Translations under genes and position numbers: made by a program
Assembly: GCA_022647725.1 (NCBI GenBank)
Contig: JALCLG010000001.1
Location: 1,280,001 to 1,344,000 of the forward strand
Direction: 5' to 3'
Source of the DNA: Bacilli bacterium
GTDB taxonomy: Bacteria; Bacillota_I; Bacilli_A; RFN20; CAG-288
DNA length: 64,000 nucleotides
In this document: in pieces, positions 1 to 8,838 of the stretch
Numbering within the stretch: the first letter of the stretch is position 1
How the letters are laid out: every line of letters begins with the position of its first letter
Notes under the pieces: model-generated
What the model was told of the DNA's origin: nothing
Database searches by the model: none
What the model saw: only the letters and a program-made list of their open reading frames with translations

Positions 1-1
1 T

Positions 2-499
2 GGCTTCTTCGAAAGGTCCTTCCACTTGACAAATCTTGTCTCCAACCCGAAAGCCTTCCGCTCCATCTTCATCATCTCGGGCATCTGGACGGAAGCCGGC
101 TACGGATCGATTGTCTACTTTGCCGCTATCCTTGGCATCTCCCCAACCAATTACGAAGCCGCCAAGATCGATGGCGCCAACAAATGGCAGCAGATCCGCT
201 ACGTCACCTTCCCAGGAATGGCGCCCACGCTCGTCATCATGCTGATTCTGAAGATCGGTTCCCTCTTAACGGTCGGCTACGAAAAGGTCTACCTGATGCA
301 GCAGTTAGGTATCACCGGCGCCACCTACTCCACCTCCCAGACGGTCTCCACGTACGTCATCAACATCATTATGAAACAGCCCAATATCAACAAAGGCATT
401 GGCTCAGCCGCCGATCTCTTCAACTCCCTGTTATCCATGTTCTTAGTCCTCGGTTCGAATAAAGTCGCGCGGAAAGTCAGTTCCACGTCACTCTTCTAG
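2..499 (+). CDS. ABC sugar transporter permease, LplB-type (5' end outside window)
   Basis: C-terminal part of an inner-membrane permease of a binding-protein-dependent carbohydrate ABC transporter (MalF/LplB group). The reading frame is open from base 2, so the true start lies upstream of the window; the first in-frame TTG at 26 is internal. The EAA loop that docks on the ATPase is clear: NYEAAKIDGANKWQQ followed by the FPGMAPTL stretch, at bases about 146-235. Two hydrophobic segments flank it. The stop at 497-499 is 10 bases before the next permease, so the two form the heterodimeric channel of the operon that continues to 11615. Family membership is secure. The substrate is inferred only from the downstream uronate genes. 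Confidence 0.93.
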   Translation, partial: GFFERSFHLTNLVSNPKAFRSIFIISGIWTEAGYGSIVYFAAILGISPTNYEAAKIDGANKWQQIRYVTFPGMAPTLVIMLILKIGSLLTVGYEKVYLMQQLGITGATYSTSQTVSTYVINIIMKQPNINKGIGSAADLFNSLLSMFLVLGSNKVARKVSSTSLF

Positions 500-509
500 G
501 GGGAACATC

Positions 510-1454
510 ATGGAAAACAAAATGAAACCTGTCCATCGCCATATTCACCATCGGGCCTCCTTCGACCGGATGGATAGCTCCGAAATCGCCTTCAAGATCT
601 TTGCTTACATCTTCGTCACCCTGTTCGCTCTGCTCTGCATCTACCCGATCATCTACACTTTCTCCGCTGCCATCTCCGGCGGGGCCGCCGTCAATAACGG
701 CAAAGTCGTCTTCTTACCGATTGATGTTCAGTTCGAAGCCTTCCAGGCCGTCATCCAGAACAAGCTCTTCTGGATCGGCTATGCCTCCACCCTCTTCGTC
801 ACCGTCTTCGGAACCGTCTACTGCATGGGACTGTCGATTCTCGGCGCTTACGCCTTGTCCAAGAAACGTCTGGCCGGCCATAAGCTCTTCAACTTCCTCC
901 TGATCTTCACGATGTGGTTCTCGGCCGGTATCATCCCGATGTCCCTCAACTATTGGGATACGAGAGATATCCTCACGCACATGGGTGTCATCGACCAGAA
1001 GTGGGTCATTGTCATCGCCATGGGTATGGCAGCCTTCAACGTCATTCTCTTACGCAACGCCTTCGAGAGCGTTCCCAAGGAAATCGAGGAAGCGGCTACC
1101 GTCGATGGGGCCAACGACTTCCAGATCATGTCGAAGATCTACGTGCCGATGTCGAAGGCGACCGTTGCCACCGTTGCCCTCTTCTACGGCATCTCCCGCT
1201 GGAATGGTTACTACTGGGCTCAGGCCGTTGTTCAGGATTCGATGGATTATCCTCTCCAGGTCTACATCCAAGGCGAAATTGCCTATATTGCCGATCAGGC
1301 CAGTGAAAACGGTGCCAGCCTGATAGGGAATCACGCACCAATGTCGGAAGCCTATGCGATGATTGTTTGCGCCATCATACCGATCCTAATCATTTATCCT
1401 TTCATTCAGAAATACTTCGCTGCGGGGGTCAATGTAGGAGGTGTGAAGGAGTAA
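510..1454 (+). CDS. ABC sugar transporter permease, LplC/MalG-type
   Basis: Second membrane subunit of the importer, 314 aa, within the usual size of LplC/YtcP-like permeases. A positively charged, His-rich N-terminus precedes about six hydrophobic helices. The EAA motif reads EIEEAATVDGANDFQ near residues 193-207, followed by KIYVPMSKATVAT, the coupling-helix contact for the ATPase. The start is an ATG with a GGGGGAACATC leader just after the preceding gene. It pairs with the upstream LplB-type subunit and the binding protein downstream. In Bacillus, LplB/LplC-type permeases commonly serve oligosaccharides such as rhamnogalacturonan or galacturonate oligomers, which fits the GH28, kduI and eda genes in this operon; that substrate is an inference. 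Confidence 0.94.
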   Translation: MENKMKPVHRHIHHRASFDRMDSSEIAFKIFAYIFVTLFALLCIYPIIYTFSAAISGGAAVNNGKVVFLPIDVQFEAFQAVIQNKLFWIGYASTLFVTVFGTVYCMGLSILGAYALSKKRLAGHKLFNFLLIFTMWFSAGIIPMSLNYWDTRDILTHMGVIDQKWVIVIAMGMAAFNVILLRNAFESVPKEIEEAATVDGANDFQIMSKIYVPMSKATVATVALFYGISRWNGYYWAQAVVQDSMDYPLQVYIQGEIAYIADQASENGASLIGNHAPMSEAYAMIVCAIIPILIIYPFIQKYFAAGVNVGGVKE

Positions 1455-1528
1455 CGAATCTGAGGCAGGACGAGACGAGATTGAGTTGCTTCAATACCGA
1501 AAGGATTTTATAGAAAGGAGAAAATCAT

Positions 1529-3814
1529 ATGAAATCCAATAAAGTCATTCTGTCGTTAGCGATGTTATCGATGTTAGCTGGTACGGGTTGCTACAAGCCG
1601 ACTTCGACGGCTTCGACTGCTGCTTCGACTTCGACGGCTCCGGCCTCGACTTCTGTCACTTCGGTTGCCTCCACGTCGACGTCAACGGCTCCCACTTCCA
1701 CCTCGACTTCGACGGCTCCGGCGGCTGCCAACTTCAATCTCAAAGGTTATCTCAAGTACTATAACGATGCCTATACTCGTTTCAAGGGTCTGACGGCTCC
1801 GACCATCAGCGGCACTTGGACTGATCCTGGTGTTGCTTATTCGGATCTGTCTTCCAAAGTCACTGTCAATATGTCGGTCATGTATGATAACTCCAAGAAG
1901 CCGAGTACCTTTATGTCCTACAAGGATGGCGGCGATGCCAAGCTTCCGTATGCTTCCTGCGATGGCACGAGTTATGCTGCCGGCGACTTCAAACCGGTTT
2001 GGAAGGCTCTGCAGAACAATCTTAACTTCACCATCAACGATGTCTCCGAAGCCGGTAAGTCTTTAAGCGCTGCCTTCACGGATTATGTGACGGCTGGCTT
2101 CAAGAGCGGCTCTGTCGACATCAACATCGCTCAGGGTGATTCCACGGCCATCATCGCCGAAGGTACCACCAATGATACGATTCTTGATCTTTCGCAGTAT
2201 CTTGACAAACTTCCGCATCTTAAGAAGTTCTTAGCCGATAACCCGATTGTCTACAAGTCAATTGTCGATGCCAATGGCAAGATGTTCTATGCCCCGTACT
2301 TCGATGGCTTCGATGATATCGAACGTATGCTGATGGTCCGTCAGGATTGGGTCGAGAAGCTTCTCGATGGCGATCTGCCGACGGATCTGGATACCGCCAA
2401 GACCATCACCAATGCCTACACTCCTTATACTCCGGAGAGCATCAACACTTCCATCAAGGTTCTCAATGCTGCCGAAGACGGAACGACGACCATCACCAAG
2501 AATCATTCTGCCAACATCATCACCACTCAGAATGCTCTGAGCGCCAAGACTGGTGCGACCTTAGTCAAGGCTCTTCGTGACTATATCGATGCCACTTATG
2601 GCACCGCCTATGGCACCAAGAGAAGCAAGCTCTTCTGTGGCGGTCAGGCCTGCTATGATATCGATGAACTGGTTGCTTTGTATCGCTGCGTCAGAACCAA
2701 CCCTGCTTTCCTTACCGGCGATGCTACCAAGGATATGGTTCCGTTCTTCACCCGTGCCTCAACCAATGACCGTACCTCCGATTTGTATCGCTTAGCTGCT
2801 TTCTTCGGTGTCCGTGGAACCGAATCCCGTCAGGGCTGGCTCTATGTCAAACCGGATGGCACCTTAGGTTATGTCCGTGGCACGGACGAGATGAAGGTTG
2901 CCTTGAAGCATCTCAACCAGATGTACAACGAAGGCCTGATCCTTCAGAACTTCACCACTACCGGCACCGTTACTGCCAAGAGCGATGATTTCCGTGGCGG
3001 TTTGCTCCAGCAGGACCGTGGCTTCTCCACGTATGATTATGATCAGACGACGACGGTCTATAACGATGATGCGACCTGCAAGGCCTTAGATGGCGGCAAG
3101 TTCCTCTTCGCTTCCGTCCTTCCGGCTGTCACGAAGTGGGGAACCAACACCGATTACGGCCACTATACGGAATCCTGGAGATCGGTCAAGCCGAACGGCT
3201 GGTTCATCACCAAGAAGACCGCTTCCGATACTGCTGTCCTCAATCGTTGCTTGGACCTCTTCGATTACCTCTTCTCCGGAGTCGGCAACCGCTTAATGTC
3301 TTATGGTCCGGATGCCTATCTGGCCAAGAACACCGATGGAAGCATCAAGTATATGGCTTATCAGGGCAAGCAGGTTCCGGTCCTCTCCGATGCCTGCAAG
3401 GCTGAACTGAAGTCCCTGACTAAGGGCAATTACACCAACTACTATCGTTACTATGTCGGCGCCACCTACCCGGTTGGCTACGTCAAGGAACAGGGTATGG
3501 AGTATCAGACGGTTTCGGCAACGGCTCTGCCGAGCTTGGATGATATCAACAATGCCATCGAACAGGGCGTCATCACCCACGTCAACCATAAGTCGGACAA
3601 CACCGATCACTTCTTAGATATTGTTCCGGCCACCTTGCCGTTCAACTCTGCTGAGCAGACTGCTCTCTCGACCGGTTTCACCAAGCTTAACGATGATTTC
3701 AACAACGCCAAGGGCAAGACCAACCTCTTCAACGATATCGTCATCAGCGGTTTCGGAACCTATGATGGCTATGATCTCAGTGAAGCGAACTTCGTTTCGA
3801 CGATCAACGGCTAA
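1529..3814 (+). CDS. Large extracellular solute-binding lipoprotein of the sugar ABC transporter
   Basis: Substrate-capturing lipoprotein, 761 aa, much larger than the 420-550 aa of most sugar-binding proteins. Residues 1-20 form a signal peptide ending in AGTGC with Cys21 as the probable lipidated residue; the -3 position is Gly rather than the usual Leu/Val, so the lipobox is atypical. Residues 24-70 are a Ser/Thr/Ala linker built from short repeats, probably spanning the cell wall. The rest has the Asp/Gly/Tyr-rich character of LplA-like binding proteins. The start is an ATG with AGAAAGGAG 8 bases upstream. It lies directly behind the two permeases and is followed by a strong hairpin, which may raise its message level over the downstream genes. 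Confidence 0.88.
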   Translation: MKSNKVILSLAMLSMLAGTGCYKPTSTASTAASTSTAPASTSVTSVASTSTSTAPTSTSTSTAPAAANFNLKGYLKYYNDAYTRFKGLTAPTISGTWTDPGVAYSDLSSKVTVNMSVMYDNSKKPSTFMSYKDGGDAKLPYASCDGTSYAAGDFKPVWKALQNNLNFTINDVSEAGKSLSAAFTDYVTAGFKSGSVDINIAQGDSTAIIAEGTTNDTILDLSQYLDKLPHLKKFLADNPIVYKSIVDANGKMFYAPYFDGFDDIERMLMVRQDWVEKLLDGDLPTDLDTAKTITNAYTPYTPESINTSIKVLNAAEDGTTTITKNHSANIITTQNALSAKTGATLVKALRDYIDATYGTAYGTKRSKLFCGGQACYDIDELVALYRCVRTNPAFLTGDATKDMVPFFTRASTNDRTSDLYRLAAFFGVRGTESRQGWLYVKPDGTLGYVRGTDEMKVALKHLNQMYNEGLILQNFTTTGTVTAKSDDFRGGLLQQDRGFSTYDYDQTTTVYNDDATCKALDGGKFLFASVLPAVTKWGTNTDYGHYTESWRSVKPNGWFITKKTASDTAVLNRCLDLFDYLFSGVGNRLMSYGPDAYLAKNTDGSIKYMAYQGKQVPVLSDACKAELKSLTKGNYTNYYRYYVGATYPVGYVKEQGMEYQTVSATALPSLDDINNAIEQGVITHVNHKSDNTDHFLDIVPATLPFNSAEQTALSTGFTKLNDDFNNAKGKTNLFNDIVISGFGTYDGYDLSEANFVSTING

Positions 3815-3831
3815 AAGACGTTAAGAGTGAA

Positions 3832-3857
3832 CCAGAGGCGGCTTCGGCCGCCTCTGG
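3832..3857 (+). terminator. Intra-operon GC hairpin with UUCG loop
   Basis: CCAGAGGCGGC (3832-3842), loop TTCG, GCCGCCTCTGG (3847-3857): an 11-bp perfect stem capped by the very stable UUCG tetraloop. It is followed only by a C/T-rich stretch (CCTCTCTTTCTTG), so it is a weak terminator or a 3'-end stabiliser rather than a full stop. Its place after the binding-protein gene fits the common pattern in which the binding protein is expressed above the rest of the ABC operon. Confidence 0.75.
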
Positions 3858-3893
3858 CCTCTCTTTCTTGCTTCCTCACACAAGGAGACTTTT

Positions 3894-4448
3894 ATGGAAA
3901 AACGAATGGCTGTCCTTCAGCGTTGGCTGGGTATTGCCGGCATCGTGGCCTTTGCTTTGATGGCCGCTTATGCCTTTGGTATGGCTACCCCGGCAGCCGC
4001 CTGTCTTTATTACAACGATACTATCAACTTCTACAAAGACATCCAGGGCTATAACAATGCCATCCTGGTCTTCAGCATCGTCGGTCTTCTGATTTCGGCT
4101 TTCTATGGCGTCCTCCGGTCGGCCATCCGCAAGGTGTATTACATCTCTAACTTCATCATCACCGGATTGCTGGCAGGCATCCTTGCTGCCAGCGGAATTG
4201 ACCTGTTCATCGGTGTCTCCGTCTATCAGCAAAAGTATTATGCTTTGCCTTTCGATGCGATGAATGCCTATTGGAAAGATCATACGCAGACCACAAGAAT
4301 CAATCCGTATACTCCGGTTTTCGGCCTAGGCTATGTCTTAGCCGGCCTGCTTCTTGTCCTTTCTGTCTTGGCCCTGATCAGCCTTGTCTATAAGATTCTT
4401 TCCCGAATCCGTTATGAGAAGACGAAGAACCAAACGAAAGAGGCTTAA
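3894..4448 (+). CDS. Small polytopic membrane protein, unrecognised
   Basis: 184 aa with four predicted hydrophobic segments (about residues 8-30, 53-76, 82-106, 138-165) and a basic C-terminal tail. The segment from about 34 to 52 and that from 107 to 137 would be extracytoplasmic loops. The start is an ATG with an AAGGAG about 7 bases upstream. I do not recognise the family. It lies between the binding protein and the ATPase of the sugar transporter, and the next gene starts 1 base after its stop, so it is cotranscribed and probably an accessory to transport or to the cell-surface handling of the substrate. No catalytic motif is visible. Confidence 0.75.
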   Translation: MEKRMAVLQRWLGIAGIVAFALMAAYAFGMATPAAACLYYNDTINFYKDIQGYNNAILVFSIVGLLISAFYGVLRSAIRKVYYISNFIITGLLAGILAASGIDLFIGVSVYQQKYYALPFDAMNAYWKDHTQTTRINPYTPVFGLGYVLAGLLLVLSVLALISLVYKILSRIRYEKTKNQTKEA

Positions 4449-4449
4449 C

Positions 4450-5001
4450 ATGTCACAGAAAGAACCGTTCAAAGCCCGTTTCCAGAGTTTCTTCCATCCG
4501 CAAGGAATCCATCTGGAGATGATGCGCTATCAGGTCAACCGTCCGAGCTATTCCTTGGAATTGGTCAGCGTTCTTTTCTTTGTGCTGGCTTTCAGTGTTC
4601 TTTACAGTGGCACCAGCATCAGCGGGGCCGGCAACGGTTTCCTGATGTTAGGCTGGTCCAGCGTCGGTGGCTGGTCCTTTGTCGATGTTTTATTGAATAT
4701 TCTGTTATTGCTGTTGATGTTCTTTTCAGCGATTGAGATGGAAGCCTACTCCGTTGGCTTTGGCATTGCTTCCTTAGCCGTCGGCGTCTTCCAGATCGTC
4801 CGGATCCTGGCCTTGCCTTTAGCGATGAAGGCCTATGGCCTGATGGGAAACAATATCTTCATCTGTGTGGTCATCTTCTATGTCTTATCCGGATTATCTT
4901 CTTTGCTGGCAGGCCTGATTTCCCTCATGCGGGGCCTGGCTTTGAAGAAGTCTTTGGGTCTCCTCAAAAAGTCTGCTGAGACAGAAAAGGCAGGTAAGTG
5001 A
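4450..5001 (+). CDS. Small polytopic membrane protein, unrecognised
   Basis: 183 aa. A basic, amphipathic N-terminus of about 40 residues (FKARFQSFFHPQGIHLEMM) is followed by four hydrophobic segments and a Lys-rich C-terminus. An upstream in-frame TTG at 4384 would add 22 Arg/Lys-rich residues, but that region is coding for the previous gene. The ATG at 4450, one base after that stop with AAAGAGG upstream, is the better start. It lies 1 base before the ATPase gene. I do not recognise the family; it is similar in size and layout to the preceding gene, so the two may be a pair. Confidence 0.75.
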   Translation: MSQKEPFKARFQSFFHPQGIHLEMMRYQVNRPSYSLELVSVLFFVLAFSVLYSGTSISGAGNGFLMLGWSSVGGWSFVDVLLNILLLLLMFFSAIEMEAYSVGFGIASLAVGVFQIVRILALPLAMKAYGLMGNNIFICVVIFYVLSGLSSLLAGLISLMRGLALKKSLGLLKKSAETEKAGK

Positions 5002-5002
5002 T

Positions 5003-6073
5003 ATGGCCGGACTTGAATTACAGCATCTCAAGAAAGTCTATGACGATGGCACGGTGGCCGTTCAGGACACTGATATTTCCATCAAGGACGGCGAGTTCAT
5101 CGTTTTAGTCGGTCCCTCGGGATGTGGCAAATCCACGACCTTACGGATGATTGCCGGGCTGGAAGACATTTCCGAAGGCAAGCTCCTTATTGATGGAAAA
5201 GATGTTACCAATGTCGCTGCCAAAGACAGAGATATCGCCATGGTTTTCCAGAACTATGCCCTGTATTCCAATATGACCATCTACGAGAACATGGCTTTCT
5301 CCTTGGTTTTACGGAAAGCCGATCCCGAGCTGATCCATACCAAAGTCATGGAAGCAGCAAAGATCTTAGGCCTGGTTGATCAGCTGAACAAGAAGCCCCG
5401 GGAACTTTCCGGCGGCCAGCGTCAGCGGGTCGCTATGGGTCGGGCCATTGTCCGTAATCCGAAGGTTTTCCTCTTTGATGAACCCCTCTCTAACCTCGAT
5501 GCCAAGCTTCGGGCCAGCATGCGCCGGGAGATCAAGCTTCTCCATCATCAGTTAGGAACTACCATGATTTATGTCACGCACGACCAGACCGAGGCCTTGA
5601 CCTTGGCCGATCGGATTGTCGTCATGTCGATGGGTAAGGTGCAGCAGATCGGCACTCCGTATGAGATCTACCATGATCCCGCCAATGCTTTTGTCGGCTA
5701 CTTCATCGGCAATCCGCCGTTTGATTTCTTCGAAGGCACCATCCAGAACGGCAACTTCGTCGGCAAGGAAGGCGTCAATCTCGAGCTGAACCCTGAGCAG
5801 AAGAAAACCATTCAGGGCTATGAAGGCAAGACCTTGCTTTTAGGCATCCGCCCAGAGAATTTCACCGAAGGCGGAACCATGGATTTCCATGTCGATCTAG
5901 TTGAGCATCTCGGCCAGAATTCCTTAATCCATGGCCGGCTTTCTGACAACAAAGCTGTCCTTAAACTCGCTGGCTGGAAGCGTTATAATCAAGGCGATAC
6001 CATCAAGGTTTCTCCGCGCGAAGACAAGATCTGCTTCTTTGACATCGATTCCGGTAAAAGGATCCGAGGCTAA
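5003..6073 (+). CDS. Sugar ABC transporter ATPase, MsmX/UgpC type
   Basis: Energising subunit, 356 aa. Walker A GPSGCGKST (about residues 38-46), Q-loop FQNYALYSNMT, signature LSGGQRQRVAMGRA, Walker B VFLFDEPLSNLDA and the H-loop THDQ are all intact. The C-terminal third is the regulatory OB-like (TOBE) domain with GIRPENF, as in MalK, MsmK and UgpC. In Bacillus, MsmX is encoded elsewhere and shared between importers; here the ATPase is built into the operon between membrane-protein genes, so it may serve this importer specifically. The start ATG is 1 base after the preceding stop, with GGTAAGTGAT before it. Confidence 0.96.
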   Translation: MAGLELQHLKKVYDDGTVAVQDTDISIKDGEFIVLVGPSGCGKSTTLRMIAGLEDISEGKLLIDGKDVTNVAAKDRDIAMVFQNYALYSNMTIYENMAFSLVLRKADPELIHTKVMEAAKILGLVDQLNKKPRELSGGQRQRVAMGRAIVRNPKVFLFDEPLSNLDAKLRASMRREIKLLHHQLGTTMIYVTHDQTEALTLADRIVVMSMGKVQQIGTPYEIYHDPANAFVGYFIGNPPFDFFEGTIQNGNFVGKEGVNLELNPEQKKTIQGYEGKTLLLGIRPENFTEGGTMDFHVDLVEHLGQNSLIHGRLSDNKAVLKLAGWKRYNQGDTIKVSPREDKICFFDIDSGKRIRG

Positions 6074-6075
6074 TT

Positions 6076-6741
6076 ATGGAAAACGAAAACAAGATTTCCA
6101 GCGAGAAGAACAGTCTGGCCTTTGAACAGGCGAGAGAGGACTCCTCCATTCAGTCGACATCGCTTTCCGAGATTGCCGATTCCGATGAGGCTACCCTTTC
6201 CGATGCCTTGAAGCAGAATCCGGTCAAGCTTTTCTTCTTACGCAATGCCATCAAGGTCAAAAACCATGTGGCAATCATTCCGATGATCTTGACCATCGTT
6301 ACCTTGATCATCTTATATCTGGGAATCCATGAGATTGCTTATGCGGTTTCCAGCAAGCTGACCCTGGATTCCTATAACTCTTTCTTCTTCTTCGTCAATC
6401 TGGTCGATGCCATCGTGATCGTCCTGCTTTATCTCATCATCGCCAACAAGAAGACCTCCACCAAGAAACGGATTGTGATGTCGGTGCTCTTCTATCTGGC
6501 TGTGGCCGGATCGTTGGCCATTGATTTCTTCTTCATCTCCGATGCCAAGGTCGAGAGCGAGATGTTCAACTCCCTCAACCAATACAAGGACAAGGAAGGC
6601 TATGTCGTCAAAGCCTTAGGCTACATCCGTCTCCATCTGGTTTTCCTCTTCATCACCCTGGGAACTGCTATCGTGGCTCCGATCGTGCAGCCGTTCACGA
6701 AGAAGATCCATCTCTCCCACAGCAAGAAAGCCCATGACTAA
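6076..6741 (+). CDS. Membrane protein with acidic N-terminal tail, unrecognised
   Basis: 221 aa. The first about 55 residues are hydrophilic and acidic (SEIADSDEATLSDAL), followed by four hydrophobic helices (about 70-92, 102-124, 133-155, 188-210) and a Lys/His-rich end. It starts 2 bases after the ATPase stop and overlaps the next gene by 8 bases, so translation is coupled. I do not recognise the family. With the genes at 3894, 4450 and 6734 it makes four small membrane proteins inside a single carbohydrate ABC operon, which is unusual. A role as an extra transporter subunit or a scaffold for the cytoplasmic hydrolase is possible but untested. Confidence 0.72.
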   Translation: MENENKISSEKNSLAFEQAREDSSIQSTSLSEIADSDEATLSDALKQNPVKLFFLRNAIKVKNHVAIIPMILTIVTLIILYLGIHEIAYAVSSKLTLDSYNSFFFFVNLVDAIVIVLLYLIIANKKTSTKKRIVMSVLFYLAVAGSLAIDFFFISDAKVESEMFNSLNQYKDKEGYVVKALGYIRLHLVFLFITLGTAIVAPIVQPFTKKIHLSHSKKAHD

Positions 6742-7303
6742 GAAACCTCAGGACGCTAAGGAAGAGGGTGTCTATTCTTCCGCCAACGAGAAAGATGCTA
6801 ATCGGGTAAAGTGGTATCAGAAGATTCCTTATTGGATTAAGGCTGTTCTCGTCAAGTACTGGTTCTTCGGACTGGAATTCTATCTGGTTGAGATGGGTAT
6901 CGGCTCGCTTCTTCAGGATAGCAGCTACGCTTATCTTCTGATGCTGATCTTAGGCTTCGCCTCAGGGGTCTTCACGGAAGTCTTTGTCGATAATATCCTG
7001 GATGTGTTCGAAAACAAACCGGGTCAGTCCAAAGCCTATATCCTTTTCAAATCACCTAAGCTCTATTCGCTCTTCATCAATGTCGCCTATGGCATTGGCT
7101 GGGGCTTTGTGTCGATGCTGCTCTTCGGGCTGATTCAGAATGCCATGCTGGTCAATGCCTCCGAGGAATCCATCACTTCCTTCGGTATGGCTAGCCCTCT
7201 GCTGTTTGCCTTGTTAGGCTTTGCCGTCGATGGCGTGATCGTTTCCTTAAAAGATCTCGGCGTTTTGCTTTATCATAAAGCCGTTCATGAGGAGGGAGAA
7301 TGA
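6734..7303 (+). CDS. Membrane protein, unrecognised (KIPYWIKAVLVKYWFF family)
   Basis: 189 aa. A hydrophilic N-terminus of about 30 residues is followed by the amphipathic block KIPYWIKAVLVKYWFFG and four hydrophobic segments. Between the second and third lies a charged cytoplasmic loop with FENKPGQSKAYILFKSPK. It overlaps the preceding gene by 8 bases and the GH28 gene by 4 (ATGA), so it is an integral part of the operon. From memory, similar proteins accompany sugar-transport ATPases in Erysipelotrichia, but I cannot verify that here and assign no function. Confidence 0.72.
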   Translation: MTKKPQDAKEEGVYSSANEKDANRVKWYQKIPYWIKAVLVKYWFFGLEFYLVEMGIGSLLQDSSYAYLLMLILGFASGVFTEVFVDNILDVFENKPGQSKAYILFKSPKLYSLFINVAYGIGWGFVSMLLFGLIQNAMLVNASEESITSFGMASPLLFALLGFAVDGVIVSLKDLGVLLYHKAVHEEGE

Positions 7304-8838
7304 GATTCCAAGTGCTGGCCTGTACCTGCTGCTCAGCGACCGTCGAACTCCTCAACGAGGATGTTTTCGAGACGGCCAGGGAAGTCCAGGTGCTGCTCGA
7401 CAAGAAACCGGTCCTGGCCACGAAACGGAATGTCTTCACGCTCTTCGGATTGGAGCCGGATAGGGATTATGAACTTGCCATCGGCAAGGATTCCGAGGTG
7501 ATTCATACCCGGAAGGTCAGTTATATCCTGCATAGTTCCGATTTCCAAAAAGGACCTTCCGACAAGGATGATACCCTTCGTCTTCAGAGTGCCATCATGA
7601 TGACGCCCAAAGACGGTCTTCTCATTCTCGATGACGGCGATTATCAGGTGACCTCCCTTTATCTGAAGAGTCACATCACGATCGAATTTGCTCCTAAGGC
7701 CCGGCTTCTGGGAAGCACGAACCCTGAGGATTATCCTCTCTATCCGGGTGAAATCACCCCTTCGGATGCCAGGAAAAAGCCGCTGGAGCTAGGCACCTGG
7801 GAAGGCAATCCCTTCCTCAGCAAGACCTCGCTTCTTTCCGGCTATGAGGTAGAGGATGTGACCCTGGTCGGGCAAGGTCTGATTGACGGCCAGGCTCAGC
7901 TCTCCCCGTTCTGGAATGACGTCAAGCATTTAAGCTGGTCGAGACCCCGTCTTCTCTTCCTCGTCCGCTGTCAGCATATCCAGGTCATCGGCTTATCCTT
8001 CGCCAACGCTCCCTGCTGGACGATTCATCCCTATTTCTCGGATCATCTGGAGTTCTATGATCTCTTCTTAACCAACCCCAAGGATTCTCCCAATACCGAC
8101 GGCCTCAATCCGGAAGCCTGCAAGGACGTCAGGATCATCGGCGTCCGCTTCTCGGTCGGCGATGACTGCATTGCCCTGAAATCAGGAAAAATCAAGATCG
8201 GCTCGACTTTCAAGAAGCCGACTCAGGATGTCGTCATCCGCAACTGCTTCATGAACGAAGGCCATGGAGCCATCGTACTTGGCAGCGAAGCCGGTGCAGG
8301 ACTCAAGAATCTGCTCATTGAACGCTGCCTCTTCAAGCATACCGACCGCGGGCTGCGCATCAAGTCACGGCGCGGACGCGGCAAGGATTCCCGGATGGAT
8401 GGGATTGTCTTCAAGAACATCCGGATGGAAAACGTCCTGACCCCCTTAGTCATCAACATGTTCTATTTCTGCGATCCCGATGGCAAAGAGGACTGGGTAC
8501 AGTCAAGAGAGAAGGCCAAAGTCGATAAGACAACCCCGTGGCTGGGTCATTTCACCTTCGAGAATCTGACCTGCCTCGACAGTGAGATTGCCTTAGGTTA
8601 TTTCATCGGACTGCCGGAACAGCCGATTGAGGAAATCGTCATCCGCAACAGCCGTTTCACCGTCAAGAAGGATGCCAAGCCCGGTTATCCGGCGATGCTT
8701 TCCGGGGTTGAGCCGATGGCTAAGCAGGGATTCCTCTTCGAGAATGTGAAAAGAGTCGTCCTGGATAACGTCAAAGCCACGGGTTACTCCGGCAAGGAGT
8801 GCCAAGTCGCCAACGTTGGAAAGGTGAGCCAGTCATGA
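7300..8838 (+). CDS. GH28 polygalacturonase-like glycoside hydrolase, cytoplasmic
   Basis: Hydrolyses alpha-1,4 (or rhamnogalacturonan) linkages next to galacturonate; inverting mechanism. 512 aa with an N-terminal beta-sandwich of about 80 residues and then the right-handed beta-helix. The GH28 catalytic set is complete: N265-T266-D267, D288-D289, G321-H322-G323 and R353-I354-K355. There is no signal peptide, so it should act on oligomers already imported by the upstream ABC system, most likely as an exo-enzyme releasing monomers. Start ATG overlaps the previous stop; GAGGGAG lies 4 bases upstream. The stop overlaps the start of the next gene (ATGA). Exact bond specificity cannot be read from the sequence. 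Confidence 0.93.
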   Translation: MRFQVLACTCCSATVELLNEDVFETAREVQVLLDKKPVLATKRNVFTLFGLEPDRDYELAIGKDSEVIHTRKVSYILHSSDFQKGPSDKDDTLRLQSAIMMTPKDGLLILDDGDYQVTSLYLKSHITIEFAPKARLLGSTNPEDYPLYPGEITPSDARKKPLELGTWEGNPFLSKTSLLSGYEVEDVTLVGQGLIDGQAQLSPFWNDVKHLSWSRPRLLFLVRCQHIQVIGLSFANAPCWTIHPYFSDHLEFYDLFLTNPKDSPNTDGLNPEACKDVRIIGVRFSVGDDCIALKSGKIKIGSTFKKPTQDVVIRNCFMNEGHGAIVLGSEAGAGLKNLLIERCLFKHTDRGLRIKSRRGRGKDSRMDGIVFKNIRMENVLTPLVINMFYFCDPDGKEDWVQSREKAKVDKTTPWLGHFTFENLTCLDSEIALGYFIGLPEQPIEEIVIRNSRFTVKKDAKPGYPAMLSGVEPMAKQGFLFENVKRVVLDNVKATGYSGKECQVANVGKVSQS

